A stretch of DNA of 64,000 nt from CALKJP01 sp046299555 (GTDB taxonomy: Bacteria > Bacteroidota > Bacteroidia > JACCXN01), in contig JBKBHS010000003.1 in the NCBI GenBank assembly GCA_046299555.1, forward strand, positions 1 through 64,000, given 5' to 3'. The notes under the pieces are model-generated. The model ran no database searches and had not been told where the DNA came from. It saw only the letters and a list, made by a program, of their open reading frames with translations. Below are positions 1-8,531 of this stretch, in pieces; the first letter of the stretch is position 1, and every line of letters begins with the position of its first letter. A program made the translations under genes and the position numbers.

Positions 1-120
1 GTCAATACTGATTTTGAGTATATGGGAGAACTTAGGTATATCATTAATAAGAATATAGGTATACGTACCCACTATGATAGCGATATGGGCTTTGGAGTTG
101 GACTATCATTGAATTATTAA
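1..120 (+). CDS. C-terminal end of an outer-membrane beta-barrel protein (partial)
   Basis: The first 39 codons are open from the window edge and end in TAA at 118-120. The peptide ends GFGVGLSLNY, alternating small and hydrophobic residues and closing on an aromatic residue, as the last strand of an outer-membrane beta-barrel does. The start lies outside the window, so family and length cannot be given. A large hairpin follows about 10 bases after the stop. Confidence 0.6.
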   Translation, partial: VNTDFEYMGELRYIINKNIGIRTHYDSDMGFGVGLSLNY

Positions 121-130
121 AGTTCTGCAA

Positions 131-185
131 TTGCAAGCATATTGCCAAAGCCACACTAGCCAACGCTTTGGCAAAGAGCTTGCAA
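131..185. repeat. Two-part hairpin after the barrel gene
   Basis: Outer arms TTGCAAGC (131-138) and GCTTGCAA (178-185) enclose perfect 10-base inner arms TTGCCAAAGC (142-151) and GCTTTGGCAA (165-174). No T-run follows directly, so this is not a textbook terminator. The outer arm TTGCAAGC reappears in the hairpin at 4892-4955 on the far side of the three-gene island, which suggests related boundary elements. Together with the element at 333-466 it explains most of the gene-free stretch 121-510. Confidence 0.6.
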
Positions 186-332
186 AGCCGACTCAATACA
201 AGATTGTTTTAAAAAATTCCCGATCCTTTAAAAAAGTAAAAAACGCAAAATGCAACACACAACCGACCTGACAATGAAACAAAAACTCAATACTGACAAT
301 GGTTTGCAAAGACTGGCAGACAGAACACCAGC

Positions 333-466
333 CGGTAACAAGGTATTGCCAAAAGCGGGGCTGAACGGCTTCGATTGGGCATTTGTGCAAGGTTCAACTT
401 TCGTTCTTCGATTATGCTTTTGTGCTAAAACTCCCCGCCTTCGGCAATACCCAAAACGTTAGCACC
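333..466. repeat. attC-like long imperfect palindrome
   Basis: A 19-base arm starting GGTATTGCC (342-360) pairs with 433-451, with mismatches only in the middle. Outside the arms sit AAC (337-339) and GTTAGCA (458-464), the arrangement of the R'' and R' core boxes of integron attC sites. The variable centre holds an imperfect direct repeat (about 369-390 and 407-428). The length of about 130 bases is typical of attC. The outer boxes match only 6 of 9 bases, and no integrase is visible, so the identity is inferred. The nuclease gene starts 45 bases downstream. Confidence 0.45.
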
Positions 467-510
467 AATTTTAGGACGACCGTAACAAACAGACAAATAC
501 AAAATAAAAT

Positions 511-2784
511 ATGGCTTTATACAGCATTGACAATAACGGACAACTTGACCAAATAAGAGAGTTTGATTTTAAACTTGAAAAAGAAATTCAAAAATTGACC
601 GAAGAAAATTTACAGACAATTTTCGGACTTGAATTTATTAAAAGCGAATTTTCATTAAACAATTTCCGTATTGACACTTTAGCGTTTGACAAGGACGCAA
701 GTTCCTTTGTAATCATTGAATATAAAAGAGATAAAAATTTTAGCGTTATAGACCAAGGTTATGCTTATTTGTCATTAATGCTTAACAATAAAGCTGACTT
801 CATTTTAGAATTTAATGAAACTCAAAAAAACACACTTAGACGTGACGATGTGGACTGGTCTCAATCGAAAGTAATGTTTGTTTCGCCATCTTTTACTTCA
901 TATCAACGTGAAGCTATAAATTTTAAAGATTTACCAATAGAACTTTGGGAAATTAAACGCTACAACAATATGGTAGTGATGAACTCTTTGATTTTTAATG
1001 ACAAAACTATGGCAGCAAAGAAAAATACAACCGGAAATAAATCAACTGGCAAATCGAAAAAGAGCCAGCCTAAATACAATGAACTTTTTTTTGATGCACC
1101 AACTGATTCAAAAGAAGAAGTAGTTTTATCTACAAAACCAGTTGAACAAACAGAAAAGAAGGTTGAAGAATATTCATCACCTGCCTTCTCATTTGATAAA
1201 CCTATTTACTTACAAGTAAATAGGCAAAATCTTTTCCAATATTTTACCACTGGACTTATTTCTCCAACTCTATACGAAAAGAACAGACCGCAGCCAGATA
1301 TTCAATCTGAAATAAAAGAGAGTTTGCAGTTAAGCAACGGACTACTTGATGAATTGAAAAGCACAGACGCACTTATTGAACTTTCATTCAGTCCGTCAGA
1401 AAAAAATGAACTCATTATTTTTTCTTCAATCGTTTTGCTATCAAAACCAATTCCAATTTCAAGAATTAAACGCATCTATGTAAAAACAGCAAAAGAAAAA
1501 GATGATGTTTTGGCTACCGCCAAAACATCCGATGCAGGCATTATTCCAGATGCATTGGTTGCCGATTCATTTCCCGAAGCAGAACTGATTATTCAAAGGG
1601 AGCAAGTAAATATTCAACAGACTAAGACAGATTTTAATTCCAAGATAAAGCGATTTGACCATATTTTAGGTTCTTATGCGTTTGTAAAAAACATTTCGTT
1701 GCTTTTTACAAACAAGTCAAACACTTACTCAAATGTTCCTGACCATTATTTAGGATTTGTAAAACTTTTATTGAATGTGCAAAGTATTCCTGTTGACACA
1801 AGCAATAAGCAATACAACTTTTACAAACAACTTCTTGGTATAAAGTTTCAAGATGAAAACCCTATATTGAAATGGTTGTTTGAAAGAGCAAGTGATGAAA
1901 CCAATTTCACAAGTGCAGACATAAAGGAATTTGGAAATATTCTTTTGAAAAATCATTCGGATTCCGTTTTCAGAGAAGAAGGTAAAGAGGCTTTGTGGAT
2001 TTTAAATGATGGCATCAAAAGAAAGACAGCGCCTAAATTTATTGCAGAGATAAAACACATTGACAAAATCTATCTCTACTTATTTTCCTTTCTTTATCTC
2101 TATGGCAACAAGTCAGCAGAGGACAGAACTAATTCGAGAATTGGTTTACCTAATGAAGTATCACCAAATTATGCTGAGTTTGTTTTCGCTTTACTTGGCT
2201 ACTTCTATGGTTATGCACTATTGAGAAACAGAGATGAGAAACAAACATATACTGATTCATTCATCGAGCAATTCTCAATGAATTTTGACAGACCAACAAT
2301 AAAGTTTGATTTGACAACTTTGTTTGATTACTATTTGATTGAAGCTATATATCAGTTTGTATTTAATGAAAATATTACAACCCAAAATTTTGACTATATC
2401 AAACCATCACTTGAAGAACCGAAACGAATTTCTCTTTCCAATGTGCCAATTGATTATGAGTTTTCTATTTTGGAAATTTTTGGCAAACAGTTTTTCAAAC
2501 TGAAAAAGAAATCACAAGCGGATGAACTTATTAAGAAACTTGCTGTATTGCCTGATGAAATTCCAGTTGTATCGGACATTGGCTTATATTGTTTAAGAAA
2601 CGGAATTAAGTTCAAATGGAATTTGAATGCAGTTGTATTTGCATTTACAGACATAAATAAATTAAGAGCCATTGCTACTATAAGCAAATCAGATATTGCG
2701 GAACTCATTCAATCAGGCAAGTGCAATTATGAAGAGCTTTCTTTAAGAATTGAAACAACTATAAAATTCAAAGAACATGTATGA
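511..2784 (+). CDS. PD-(D/E)xK nuclease-domain fusion protein, first gene of a three-gene island
   Basis: The protein has 757 residues. Residues 1-170 read as a PD-(D/E)xK nuclease domain of the type found with DUF5655 and NucS-like proteins: D55 in FRIDTLAFD, then E70-Y-K72 in VIIEYKRDKN, then Q82 in the following helix. A lysine- and serine-rich linker (about 170-235) leads to a C-terminal region of about 520 residues that I do not recognise. It has no signal peptide or clear membrane segment, so it should be cytoplasmic and act on nucleic acid. The last four bases overlap the next gene (ATGA), so the two are translationally coupled. The stand-alone domain is common in bacteria; this long fusion is unusual to me. 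Nuclease activity is inferred. Confidence 0.75.
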   Translation: MALYSIDNNGQLDQIREFDFKLEKEIQKLTEENLQTIFGLEFIKSEFSLNNFRIDTLAFDKDASSFVIIEYKRDKNFSVIDQGYAYLSLMLNNKADFILEFNETQKNTLRRDDVDWSQSKVMFVSPSFTSYQREAINFKDLPIELWEIKRYNNMVVMNSLIFNDKTMAAKKNTTGNKSTGKSKKSQPKYNELFFDAPTDSKEEVVLSTKPVEQTEKKVEEYSSPAFSFDKPIYLQVNRQNLFQYFTTGLISPTLYEKNRPQPDIQSEIKESLQLSNGLLDELKSTDALIELSFSPSEKNELIIFSSIVLLSKPIPISRIKRIYVKTAKEKDDVLATAKTSDAGIIPDALVADSFPEAELIIQREQVNIQQTKTDFNSKIKRFDHILGSYAFVKNISLLFTNKSNTYSNVPDHYLGFVKLLLNVQSIPVDTSNKQYNFYKQLLGIKFQDENPILKWLFERASDETNFTSADIKEFGNILLKNHSDSVFREEGKEALWILNDGIKRKTAPKFIAEIKHIDKIYLYLFSFLYLYGNKSAEDRTNSRIGLPNEVSPNYAEFVFALLGYFYGYALLRNRDEKQTYTDSFIEQFSMNFDRPTIKFDLTTLFDYYLIEAIYQFVFNENITTQNFDYIKPSLEEPKRISLSNVPIDYEFSILEIFGKQFFKLKKKSQADELIKKLAVLPDEIPVVSDIGLYCLRNGIKFKWNLNAVVFAFTDINKLRAIATISKSDIAELIQSGKCNYEELSLRIETTIKFKEHV

Positions 2785-4238
2785 ACTTTTCTGATTTAAC
2801 TCAAGCCTGTATAGAGCTCGATGGCACAAACATTATCGAGTTTATCCAAAGAAATCAAAATGAAATAAAACTTCTGTTTCTAAATACACCTATTGATGAT
2901 GCAACACAAGCATTGGTGACAGAAAGTTTTTTGACTTTGCTTCAAAGACAATATTCAGAAGTTGTTAGAGCCAGCGATGAGTTTCAAGGTTTGGCAAATC
3001 AGTTTGCTTTATACTTCAAGAAAGTAAATCTTATCGGCAGAGTAAATGCTTGCAAGTATCTTTGTATACACGAACCATTCAGAAAAAGAATTGAAGCGTT
3101 CATATTTACCCGACAATACAACGATGTAAACCAACACATTGAAAGATTTGAGGAGTATCTGAATTTAATTTCGCAAGCATCTGATTCAGAGGACAGTGAT
3201 TTCACATCTGAAGTTATTGACGACATTGCTGATTATTATTTGTTCGGCAAAGAGCAACTTGCATCATTCGGGCAAGCAAACCGAGTTCAAGAATTTGAAG
3301 CGCTGTTTGAAAATGAAGAATTGATTCGTAAGTATCCAGTTTTATCGTCTGTCACAACAAAACTATATAATAGATTTTTTGATTTACCCGTAAGAAATCT
3401 TACTGAAAAGATTTACGAACCAAGCAGATTTACAGAGAGATTTTTTGAAACAAAAATTGTTCATCCAATTCGAGTTCATCCAAGAACTAACTGGCATAAA
3501 ATCTTATTAGGTTTTCCAAAAGATGAAATTCGTTATAACATTATTGAATTGGGACAAGCAAACTTTGACAAAGAGTATGGCAATGCTTTGACCTCAAAAG
3601 AAATCGTGATGCTTTACTGTTACTTCAACATGAGAAAGCATTACTACACTTCGCTTTCAATGTTTGAAAGGTTGGGCAACTTGAATGAAATTTACAATTC
3701 ACCTAAGCGGATAAAGTTTATTGATATTGGTTGCGGCCCTGCGACATCGGGTATTGCTTTAGTTGATTACCTGCATTCACAGACAAACCGACCAGTCAAA
3801 TTTGATTATTTCGGTGTTGACATTGCAGCTTCAATGAGGGAAACAGCAAAAGATTTTATGAGCAATGAAATTGTTGATAATAATTCAATAGTGCGAGTGG
3901 TAAAGGAGTTTGATGAATTAGATTTGTGTGAATTAATGGATGGTTCTTGTATTTTAATCAATACCTGTTATTTGTTCGCAAGTCCAAGTTTGGACATTTT
4001 CAAATTGGCTATCTTTGTGAATAAAGTTCGTTCTCAAAATAAAAAAGTATTGAAGTATCTTCTCTTTCAAAATCCTGATGACAAAGAGAAAAACAAAAAA
4101 TATTTTCGTTTCAAAGAATTAATTGTGCCATACGAAACAACTTATTCAGAAGTAGATACAGTTTATTACAATAACAAAAGGAACAGTCCGTTTGAACCTA
4201 CATCAGAGCATGTGTTCTACGAACTATTAAAATTATAA
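2781..4238 (+). CDS. SAM-dependent methyltransferase-like protein of the island
   Basis: The protein has 485 residues. The first 300 or so are predicted mostly helical and match nothing I can name. A Rossmann methyltransferase core begins near residue 315 with motif I, FIDIGCGPATSG, followed by an acidic motif in DYFGVDIAAS near residue 348. I see no DPPY- or PC-type motif of DNA base methyltransferases, so the substrate (protein, RNA or DNA) is open. It overlaps the nuclease gene by four bases and ends three bases before the AlkB-like gene, so all three are almost certainly one transcript. Pairing with a nuclease suggests a modification role, which is inference. Confidence 0.7.
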   Translation: MNFSDLTQACIELDGTNIIEFIQRNQNEIKLLFLNTPIDDATQALVTESFLTLLQRQYSEVVRASDEFQGLANQFALYFKKVNLIGRVNACKYLCIHEPFRKRIEAFIFTRQYNDVNQHIERFEEYLNLISQASDSEDSDFTSEVIDDIADYYLFGKEQLASFGQANRVQEFEALFENEELIRKYPVLSSVTTKLYNRFFDLPVRNLTEKIYEPSRFTERFFETKIVHPIRVHPRTNWHKILLGFPKDEIRYNIIELGQANFDKEYGNALTSKEIVMLYCYFNMRKHYYTSLSMFERLGNLNEIYNSPKRIKFIDIGCGPATSGIALVDYLHSQTNRPVKFDYFGVDIAASMRETAKDFMSNEIVDNNSIVRVVKEFDELDLCELMDGSCILINTCYLFASPSLDIFKLAIFVNKVRSQNKKVLKYLLFQNPDDKEKNKKYFRFKELIVPYETTYSEVDTVYYNNKRNSPFEPTSEHVFYELLKL

Positions 4239-4241
4239 ATA

Positions 4242-4874
4242 ATGCAACTTGGATTATTTGAAACAGGCAGAAATGAGTTTACAAATTTAGGTAAATCAAA
4301 ACCAGTCATTCCCATCACTGGATTGAACTATGTTCCTGATTTCATTTCAGAAAGCGAACACAAAGAAATTTGGGAAGCAATCAATAAAGAAAAGTGGCTT
4401 CATGATTTGAAGCGGAGAGTTCAACATTACGGTTACAAATACGATTACAAAAAAAGAAGTTTGGACTACTCAATGTATATCGGTGCAATTCCACAATGGA
4501 CAAATTTTGTAGCTGAAAGAATTGTTGAAAAAGGTTACATGAGAGCACTACCTGACCAAGTAATCGTTAATGAATATTTACCAGGGCAGGGAATAGCAGA
4601 CCACATTGATTGCGAACCATGTTTTGAAGACACAATTATTTCTTTGAGCTTAGGTTCACCTTGCATTATGAATTTCAAAAATAAAAACGATAAAAACGAA
4701 AAATACGAAATTTTTCTTGAACCAAGGAGTTTAGTCGTTATTACTGACGAAGCAAGATATAATTGGACACATGGAATTCCGTCAAGAGAAAAAGATAAAT
4801 GGCTTGGTAAAATCATTCATAGAAAAACAAGAATCTCATTGACTTTTCGTAAAGTTATTTTAGATACGAAATGA
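4242..4874 (+). CDS. AlkB-family 2-oxoglutarate/Fe(II) dioxygenase
   Basis: The protein has 210 residues. The AlkB signature is clear: NEYLPGQGIADHID supplies the iron ligands H121 and D123 and the Asn/Tyr pair of the family. H177 in NWTHGI is the distal iron ligand, and RISLTFR (197-203) is a variant of the RxNxTxR 2-oxoglutarate-binding motif with Ser in place of Asn. Family members oxidatively demethylate alkylated bases in DNA or RNA. Here it is the last gene of a nuclease-methyltransferase operon, so it may remove or edit a mark rather than do general repair. A strong terminator-like hairpin follows 17 bases after the stop. Confidence 0.85.
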   Translation: MQLGLFETGRNEFTNLGKSKPVIPITGLNYVPDFISESEHKEIWEAINKEKWLHDLKRRVQHYGYKYDYKKRSLDYSMYIGAIPQWTNFVAERIVEKGYMRALPDQVIVNEYLPGQGIADHIDCEPCFEDTIISLSLGSPCIMNFKNKNDKNEKYEIFLEPRSLVVITDEARYNWTHGIPSREKDKWLGKIIHRKTRISLTFRKVILDTK

Positions 4875-4891
4875 AAACCTATCCACAAAAA

Positions 4892-4955
4892 AATACACTC
4901 TTGCAAGCCGCTATAAGCCAGCCCACGAAGCAAAGCTTACAAGAGAGTATTTTTT
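4892..4955 (+). terminator. Terminator-like hairpin ending the three-gene island
   Basis: Arms of 17 bases (4892-4908 and 4935-4951) pair with two mismatches and are followed by six T (4950-4955). An A-run on the other side would also let it work from the opposite strand. The core TTGCAAGC/GCTTACAA resembles the outer arms of the hairpin at 131-185. Confidence 0.7.
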
Positions 4956-5332
4956 CACCCACCCAAGAAAAATTAAAAAACAAAAAAATTCCTCCCTTCA
5001 AAATAATAAATCCTCTCCAACGCACAACCCACGCAAGACAAGCACTTTGACAGGTTACGACAATATGCAAATAGGCGGTTTAACTAGCCATGGACGAAGA
5101 AGGGCATCCGCTAACATGGGTAACTGTTGCACAACCTCTTTTTAAAAAATTATTGTTTAAAAAAAGGCTTTTTTATTTGCGTTTTAAAACAAAGATTTTT
5201 TAAAAATTTATTTAATAATGAATTAGCAAAATAATTTGCCAATTCTTAAACAATTATTGACTTTTTTTTATTTTGTAAAAAAACTATATAAACTTACTTT
5301 TACAATCTTATTAAATACTAAAAAATAATCTC
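4956..5332. other. Gene-free AT-rich stretch between island and core genes
   Basis: No convincing coding sequence is present. Around 5075-5125 there are broken inverted pieces (TAGCCATGG and CTAACATGG) that could be the remains of another boundary element. The last 190 bases are strongly A/T-rich and lead into the 3-hydroxyacyl-CoA dehydrogenase gene. TATTTTG near 5270 is close to the Bacteroidota -7 element but lacks one base of the spacing, so I do not call a promoter. Confidence 0.4.
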
Positions 5333-6223
5333 ATGAAAAATATTGCAGTAATTGGTTCAGGCACCATGGGCAACGGTATTGCTCACACCTTTGCTCAGTT
5401 TGGCTACAAAGTAGCTTTAATAGATATTTCTGAAACAGCACTTGAAAAAGGGCTTTCAACCATCAGTAAAAATCTCGACAGAATGGTGGCTAAAGGCACT
5501 ATAACCGAAGCCGACAAGGCTGCAACCTTAGCCAATATTTCAAAATTTACCGATTTAAAAAGCGGAGTAAGTAATGCTGATTTAGTGGTAGAAGCCGCAA
5601 CCGAAAATATTGATTTGAAATTAAAAATTTTTAAAGATTTAGACGATTATACACCGGCTAATTGCATTTTAGCATCAAACACTTCATCTATTTCTATTAC
5701 AAAAATTGCAGCTGCCACTAAACGTCCTGAAAAAGTAATTGGCATGCACTTTATGAATCCGGTGCCAATTATGAAACTGGTTGAAATTATAAGAGGCTAT
5801 TCTACAAGCAATGAAGTTTTTTCGGCTATTTATGAATTATCTAAAAAATTAAATAAAGTTCCGGTTGAAGTAAATGATTATCCCGGTTTTGTGGCCAATC
5901 GTATTTTAATGCCTATGATAAACGAAGCGATAATAACCCTTAACGAAGGAGTAGCCGGTGTAGAAGAAATTGATACGGTTATGAAATTAGGCATGTCGCA
6001 CCCGATGGGACCGTTGCAATTAGCTGATTTTATTGGTTTAGATGTATGTTTGTCAATTTTAAATGTGATGTATGAAGGATTAGGCAATCCAAAATATGCT
6101 CCTTGTCCGTTGCTTGTTAATATGGTTACAGCAGGAAAACTCGGGCAAAAATCTGGTGAAGGGTTTTATAAATATACTCCGGGCTCTAAAGATTTAGTTG
6201 TATCAGATTTTTTTAAGAAATAA
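5333..6223 (+). CDS. 3-hydroxybutyryl-CoA (3-hydroxyacyl-CoA) dehydrogenase
   Basis: The 296-residue length fits the stand-alone Hbd/PaaH family. Residues 5-35 contain the NAD-binding GSGTMGNGIAHTFAQFG and the following acidic residue of the Rossmann fold. The family segments ASNTSSISIT and HFMNPVPIMKLVEII contain the catalytic Ser and His region, and GFVANRILMPMINEA begins the helical C-terminal domain. The enzyme interconverts 3-hydroxyacyl-CoA and 3-oxoacyl-CoA in fatty-acid or butanoate metabolism. It stands alone, preceded by a long AT-rich region and followed by a strong terminator. Family assignment is firm; the preferred chain length cannot be read. Confidence 0.95.
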   Translation: MKNIAVIGSGTMGNGIAHTFAQFGYKVALIDISETALEKGLSTISKNLDRMVAKGTITEADKAATLANISKFTDLKSGVSNADLVVEAATENIDLKLKIFKDLDDYTPANCILASNTSSISITKIAAATKRPEKVIGMHFMNPVPIMKLVEIIRGYSTSNEVFSAIYELSKKLNKVPVEVNDYPGFVANRILMPMINEAIITLNEGVAGVEEIDTVMKLGMSHPMGPLQLADFIGLDVCLSILNVMYEGLGNPKYAPCPLLVNMVTAGKLGQKSGEGFYKYTPGSKDLVVSDFFKK

Positions 6224-6237
6224 TTTTTTCTTTTCAC

Positions 6238-6271
6238 AAAAGAGGGCGACTCGTTTGAGTCGCCCTCTTTT
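6238..6271. terminator. Bidirectional terminator between convergent genes
   Basis: A perfect 15-base stem (6238-6252 with 6257-6271), core GAGGGCGACTC, has a GTTT loop and is flanked by A-rich and T-rich runs. It lies between the convergent genes ending at 6223 (+) and 6275 (-) and can serve both. Confidence 0.9.
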
Positions 6272-6274
6272 ATT

Positions 6275-6922
6275 TTATAACTCTCCTCTTTCAATCATTT
6301 GAACAATATCTTCTATAAGATAATCTTTACCTTCCGGATCATAATCATCTTTTAAATTATGACCAAAAAGTCTGGCTGATGTTTGATACATAAAAGCGTT
6401 AAAACTTCCTTTAATATCTTTTATGGCGGTAAATGTAGTTTTTCCGGTTTCACGATTTATTAGCTTAATTAAAATCATTCCCTGTGTTACAGTAAGATTT
6501 TTTAATTCTTCTTCAAAACGTTCGCGCATTTGCTTTTCAAAGGCTTTTTCGTACGCTCTTCTATCTTTTCGTTTATCCAGTTTTGCCATCATTTCATCAA
6601 ATTCGCGCATGGCTCTTCCGGCTTCTTTGGCATAAGGATATACTTTTTTTACATTTCGCTTTAATCGCTCATATTCATGCTGTGGCATGGGATTTACATG
6701 TGTTCGCCTCCCTCCTATTTGTACTTCGCGCAACATTACTACATACATGGTATCGCCCTTTTCGGTTACATTTCCTTTTACCACATATGCCTGTTTGGTT
6801 GATGAAGTAGGATCTGACATATCCGACTTTACTTCAACAGGTATTTGTGCATAAACAAAATGGTTTAATGATATAATAGATAATAATAAAAGGGGGGCTA
6901 TATGTTTAAAATTTATTTTCAT
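6275..6922 (-). CDS. DUF4294-family exported protein
   Basis: The protein has 215 residues with an N-terminal signal peptide ending near FVYAQ (about residue 26). The body matches the Bacteroidota DUF4294 family: GDTMYVVMLREVQIGG, then RLKRNVKKVYPYAKEAGRAM, a charged helical stretch, and a C-terminal DPEGKDYLIEDIVQMIERGEL. No function is established for the family. It starts 29 bases after the accC stop on the same strand, so it may be read through from accC. It should be periplasmic. Confidence 0.8.
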   Translation of the reverse strand: MKINFKHIAPLLLLSIISLNHFVYAQIPVEVKSDMSDPTSSTKQAYVVKGNVTEKGDTMYVVMLREVQIGGRRTHVNPMPQHEYERLKRNVKKVYPYAKEAGRAMREFDEMMAKLDKRKDRRAYEKAFEKQMRERFEEELKNLTVTQGMILIKLINRETGKTTFTAIKDIKGSFNAFMYQTSARLFGHNLKDDYDPEGKDYLIEDIVQMIERGEL

Positions 6923-6951
6923 GAATTTAAATTATTAACGCACAACGAAAT

Positions 6952-8442
6952 TTATGCCAATCTGTTTTGTCTCCATTTAGATGAACGATGTGTGTTAGTT
7001 TCTTGATGAGGAGCATTGGCAGTTTTTTGCTTTTCTGCAAATAATTTTGCTGCTACAATTGCTGCCATTCTTTCTTCTTCTTTATTTGATTTTTTAAGCA
7101 CATCCGGAGTAAAATATTTTTTTACAAAATGCGTATCAAAATCACCCGAAGTAAATGCAGGATGCTTTAGCACAAAAGAACAAAATGGCAATGTTGTTTC
7201 TACTCCGGTAATTTTATAATCTTCAATTGCTCGCAACATTCTGCTTATGGCTTCATTACGATCTTTACCATGCGTAATTAATTTCGCTATCATGGGGTCG
7301 TAAAATATCGGAATATCCATACCTTCTTCATAGCCATCATCCACTCGAACACCTAATCCTTGCGGTCGTTTGTATGTTTTTAATTTACCGATATCCGGCA
7401 AAAAATTATTGCATGGATCTTCGGCATACACCCGTACTTCCAGAGCATGTCCGTTTATTTTTAAATCGTCTTGTGTAAAACTTAATTTTTCGCCTCTTGC
7501 AACATTTATTTGTTCACGCACCAAGTCAATTCCAGTAATTAATTCAGTAACCGGATGCTCCACTTGTAAGCGGGTATTCATTTCAAGAAAATAAAAGTTT
7601 TTATTTTCATCCAATAAAAACTCAACAGTACCTGCCCCCACATAATTACAAGCTTTTGCAACATCAACAGCACATTTTCCCATAGCTGCTCTAATTTCAG
7701 GAGTAAGCACTGACGAAGGTGCTTCTTCAATTACTTTTTGATGTCTGCGTTGTACAGAACATTCGCGCTCAAATAAATAAACTACATTTCCATGCATATC
7801 TGCCAATACCTGAATTTCGATATGGCGCGGACCTGCAACATAACGTTCAATAAATACCGAACCATCGCCAAATGCTGATAATGCTTCGCTTACTGCGCGT
7901 TGCATAGCTTCTTCAAACTCTCCTATTTCGTTTACTATACGCATTCCTTTACCGCCACCACCGGCAGATGCTTTAATTAAAAGTGGAAAACCGGTTTTTT
8001 CAGCAATTTTCTTACCTTCTTCTACACTTGTAATGGCTCCGTCTGAACCGGGTACTAATGGAATATTATATTTTTTTGCAGCCGCCTTAGCCGACAACTT
8101 ATCGCCCATCATTTCCATTGCTTCTGCAGATGGCCCGATAAAGGTTATACCCGCTTCTTTTACTTTTTTTGCAAATTCTGCATTCTCCGATAAAAAGCCA
8201 TAACCGGGGTGTATCCCATCTACTTTTAATTCTTTACAAATCTGAATTATTTTATCCATTTTAAGATATGATTCTGAAGACGGAGCAGGACCAACACACA
8301 CCGCTTCATCAGCATAACTTACAAATGGGGCATTTCTATCGGCTTCGGAATATATGGCTACTGTTTTAATGCCCATTTCTTTACATGTGCGCATTACACG
8401 TAAGGCAATTTCACCGCGATTGGCAACTAATATTTTTTGCAT
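6952..8442 (-). CDS. accC: Acetyl-CoA carboxylase biotin carboxylase subunit
   Basis: The protein has 496 residues, with the biotin-carboxylase, ATP-grasp and C-terminal domains in order. Visible motifs are KILVANRGEIALRVMRTCKEMG at the N-terminus, the glycine-rich ATP loop KASAGGGGKGMRIV, the carboxyphosphate-site segment FLEMNTRLQVEHPVTE, and RVYAEDP. It carboxylates biotin on the carrier protein AccB as the first step of fatty-acid synthesis. It could also serve a propionyl-CoA carboxylase, because accB is not next to it. The C-terminal tail of about 40 residues beyond the core is polar and weakly conserved. It lies downstream of sucC on the same strand. Confidence 0.93.
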   Translation of the reverse strand: MQKILVANRGEIALRVMRTCKEMGIKTVAIYSEADRNAPFVSYADEAVCVGPAPSSESYLKMDKIIQICKELKVDGIHPGYGFLSENAEFAKKVKEAGITFIGPSAEAMEMMGDKLSAKAAAKKYNIPLVPGSDGAITSVEEGKKIAEKTGFPLLIKASAGGGGKGMRIVNEIGEFEEAMQRAVSEALSAFGDGSVFIERYVAGPRHIEIQVLADMHGNVVYLFERECSVQRRHQKVIEEAPSSVLTPEIRAAMGKCAVDVAKACNYVGAGTVEFLLDENKNFYFLEMNTRLQVEHPVTELITGIDLVREQINVARGEKLSFTQDDLKINGHALEVRVYAEDPCNNFLPDIGKLKTYKRPQGLGVRVDDGYEEGMDIPIFYDPMIAKLITHGKDRNEAISRMLRAIEDYKITGVETTLPFCSFVLKHPAFTSGDFDTHFVKKYFTPDVLKKSNKEEERMAAIVAAKLFAEKQKTANAPHQETNTHRSSKWRQNRLA

Positions 8443-8468
8443 AATGTTTATATATTTCCAATTTGCCT

Positions 8469-8504
8469 CAAAGGCTCAAAGAAACAATTTTCTTTGAGCC
8501 TTTG
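8469..8504. terminator. Perfect 16-base stem between sucC and accC
   Basis: CAAAGGCTCAAAGAAA (8469-8484) pairs perfectly with 8489-8504 around a CAAT loop. It lies just after the sucC stop in the direction of transcription. The U-rich tract is on the plus-strand side, however, so as a terminator for sucC it lacks the usual tail. It may be a processing or attenuation structure. Confidence 0.5.
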
Positions 8505-8531
8505 ATTTTATTTTATTTGTGATTTTTAAAA

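Noticed and set aside
193..390. Open frame of 65 codons on the minus strand
   Set aside because: It overlaps the same palindromic region, with no family resemblance and no promoter.
250..462. Open frame of 70 codons on the plus strand
   Set aside because: It runs through the attC-like palindrome, has unnatural composition and no recognisable domain; it is explained by the repeat.
4879..5070. Open frame of 63 codons on the minus strand after the island
   Set aside because: It crosses a terminator-like hairpin and low-complexity sequence, and its translation looks random.
5211..5332. Promoter before the 3-hydroxyacyl-CoA dehydrogenase gene
   Set aside because: TATTTTG near 5270 is one base short of TAnnTTTG and no -33 element fits, so I did not call it.
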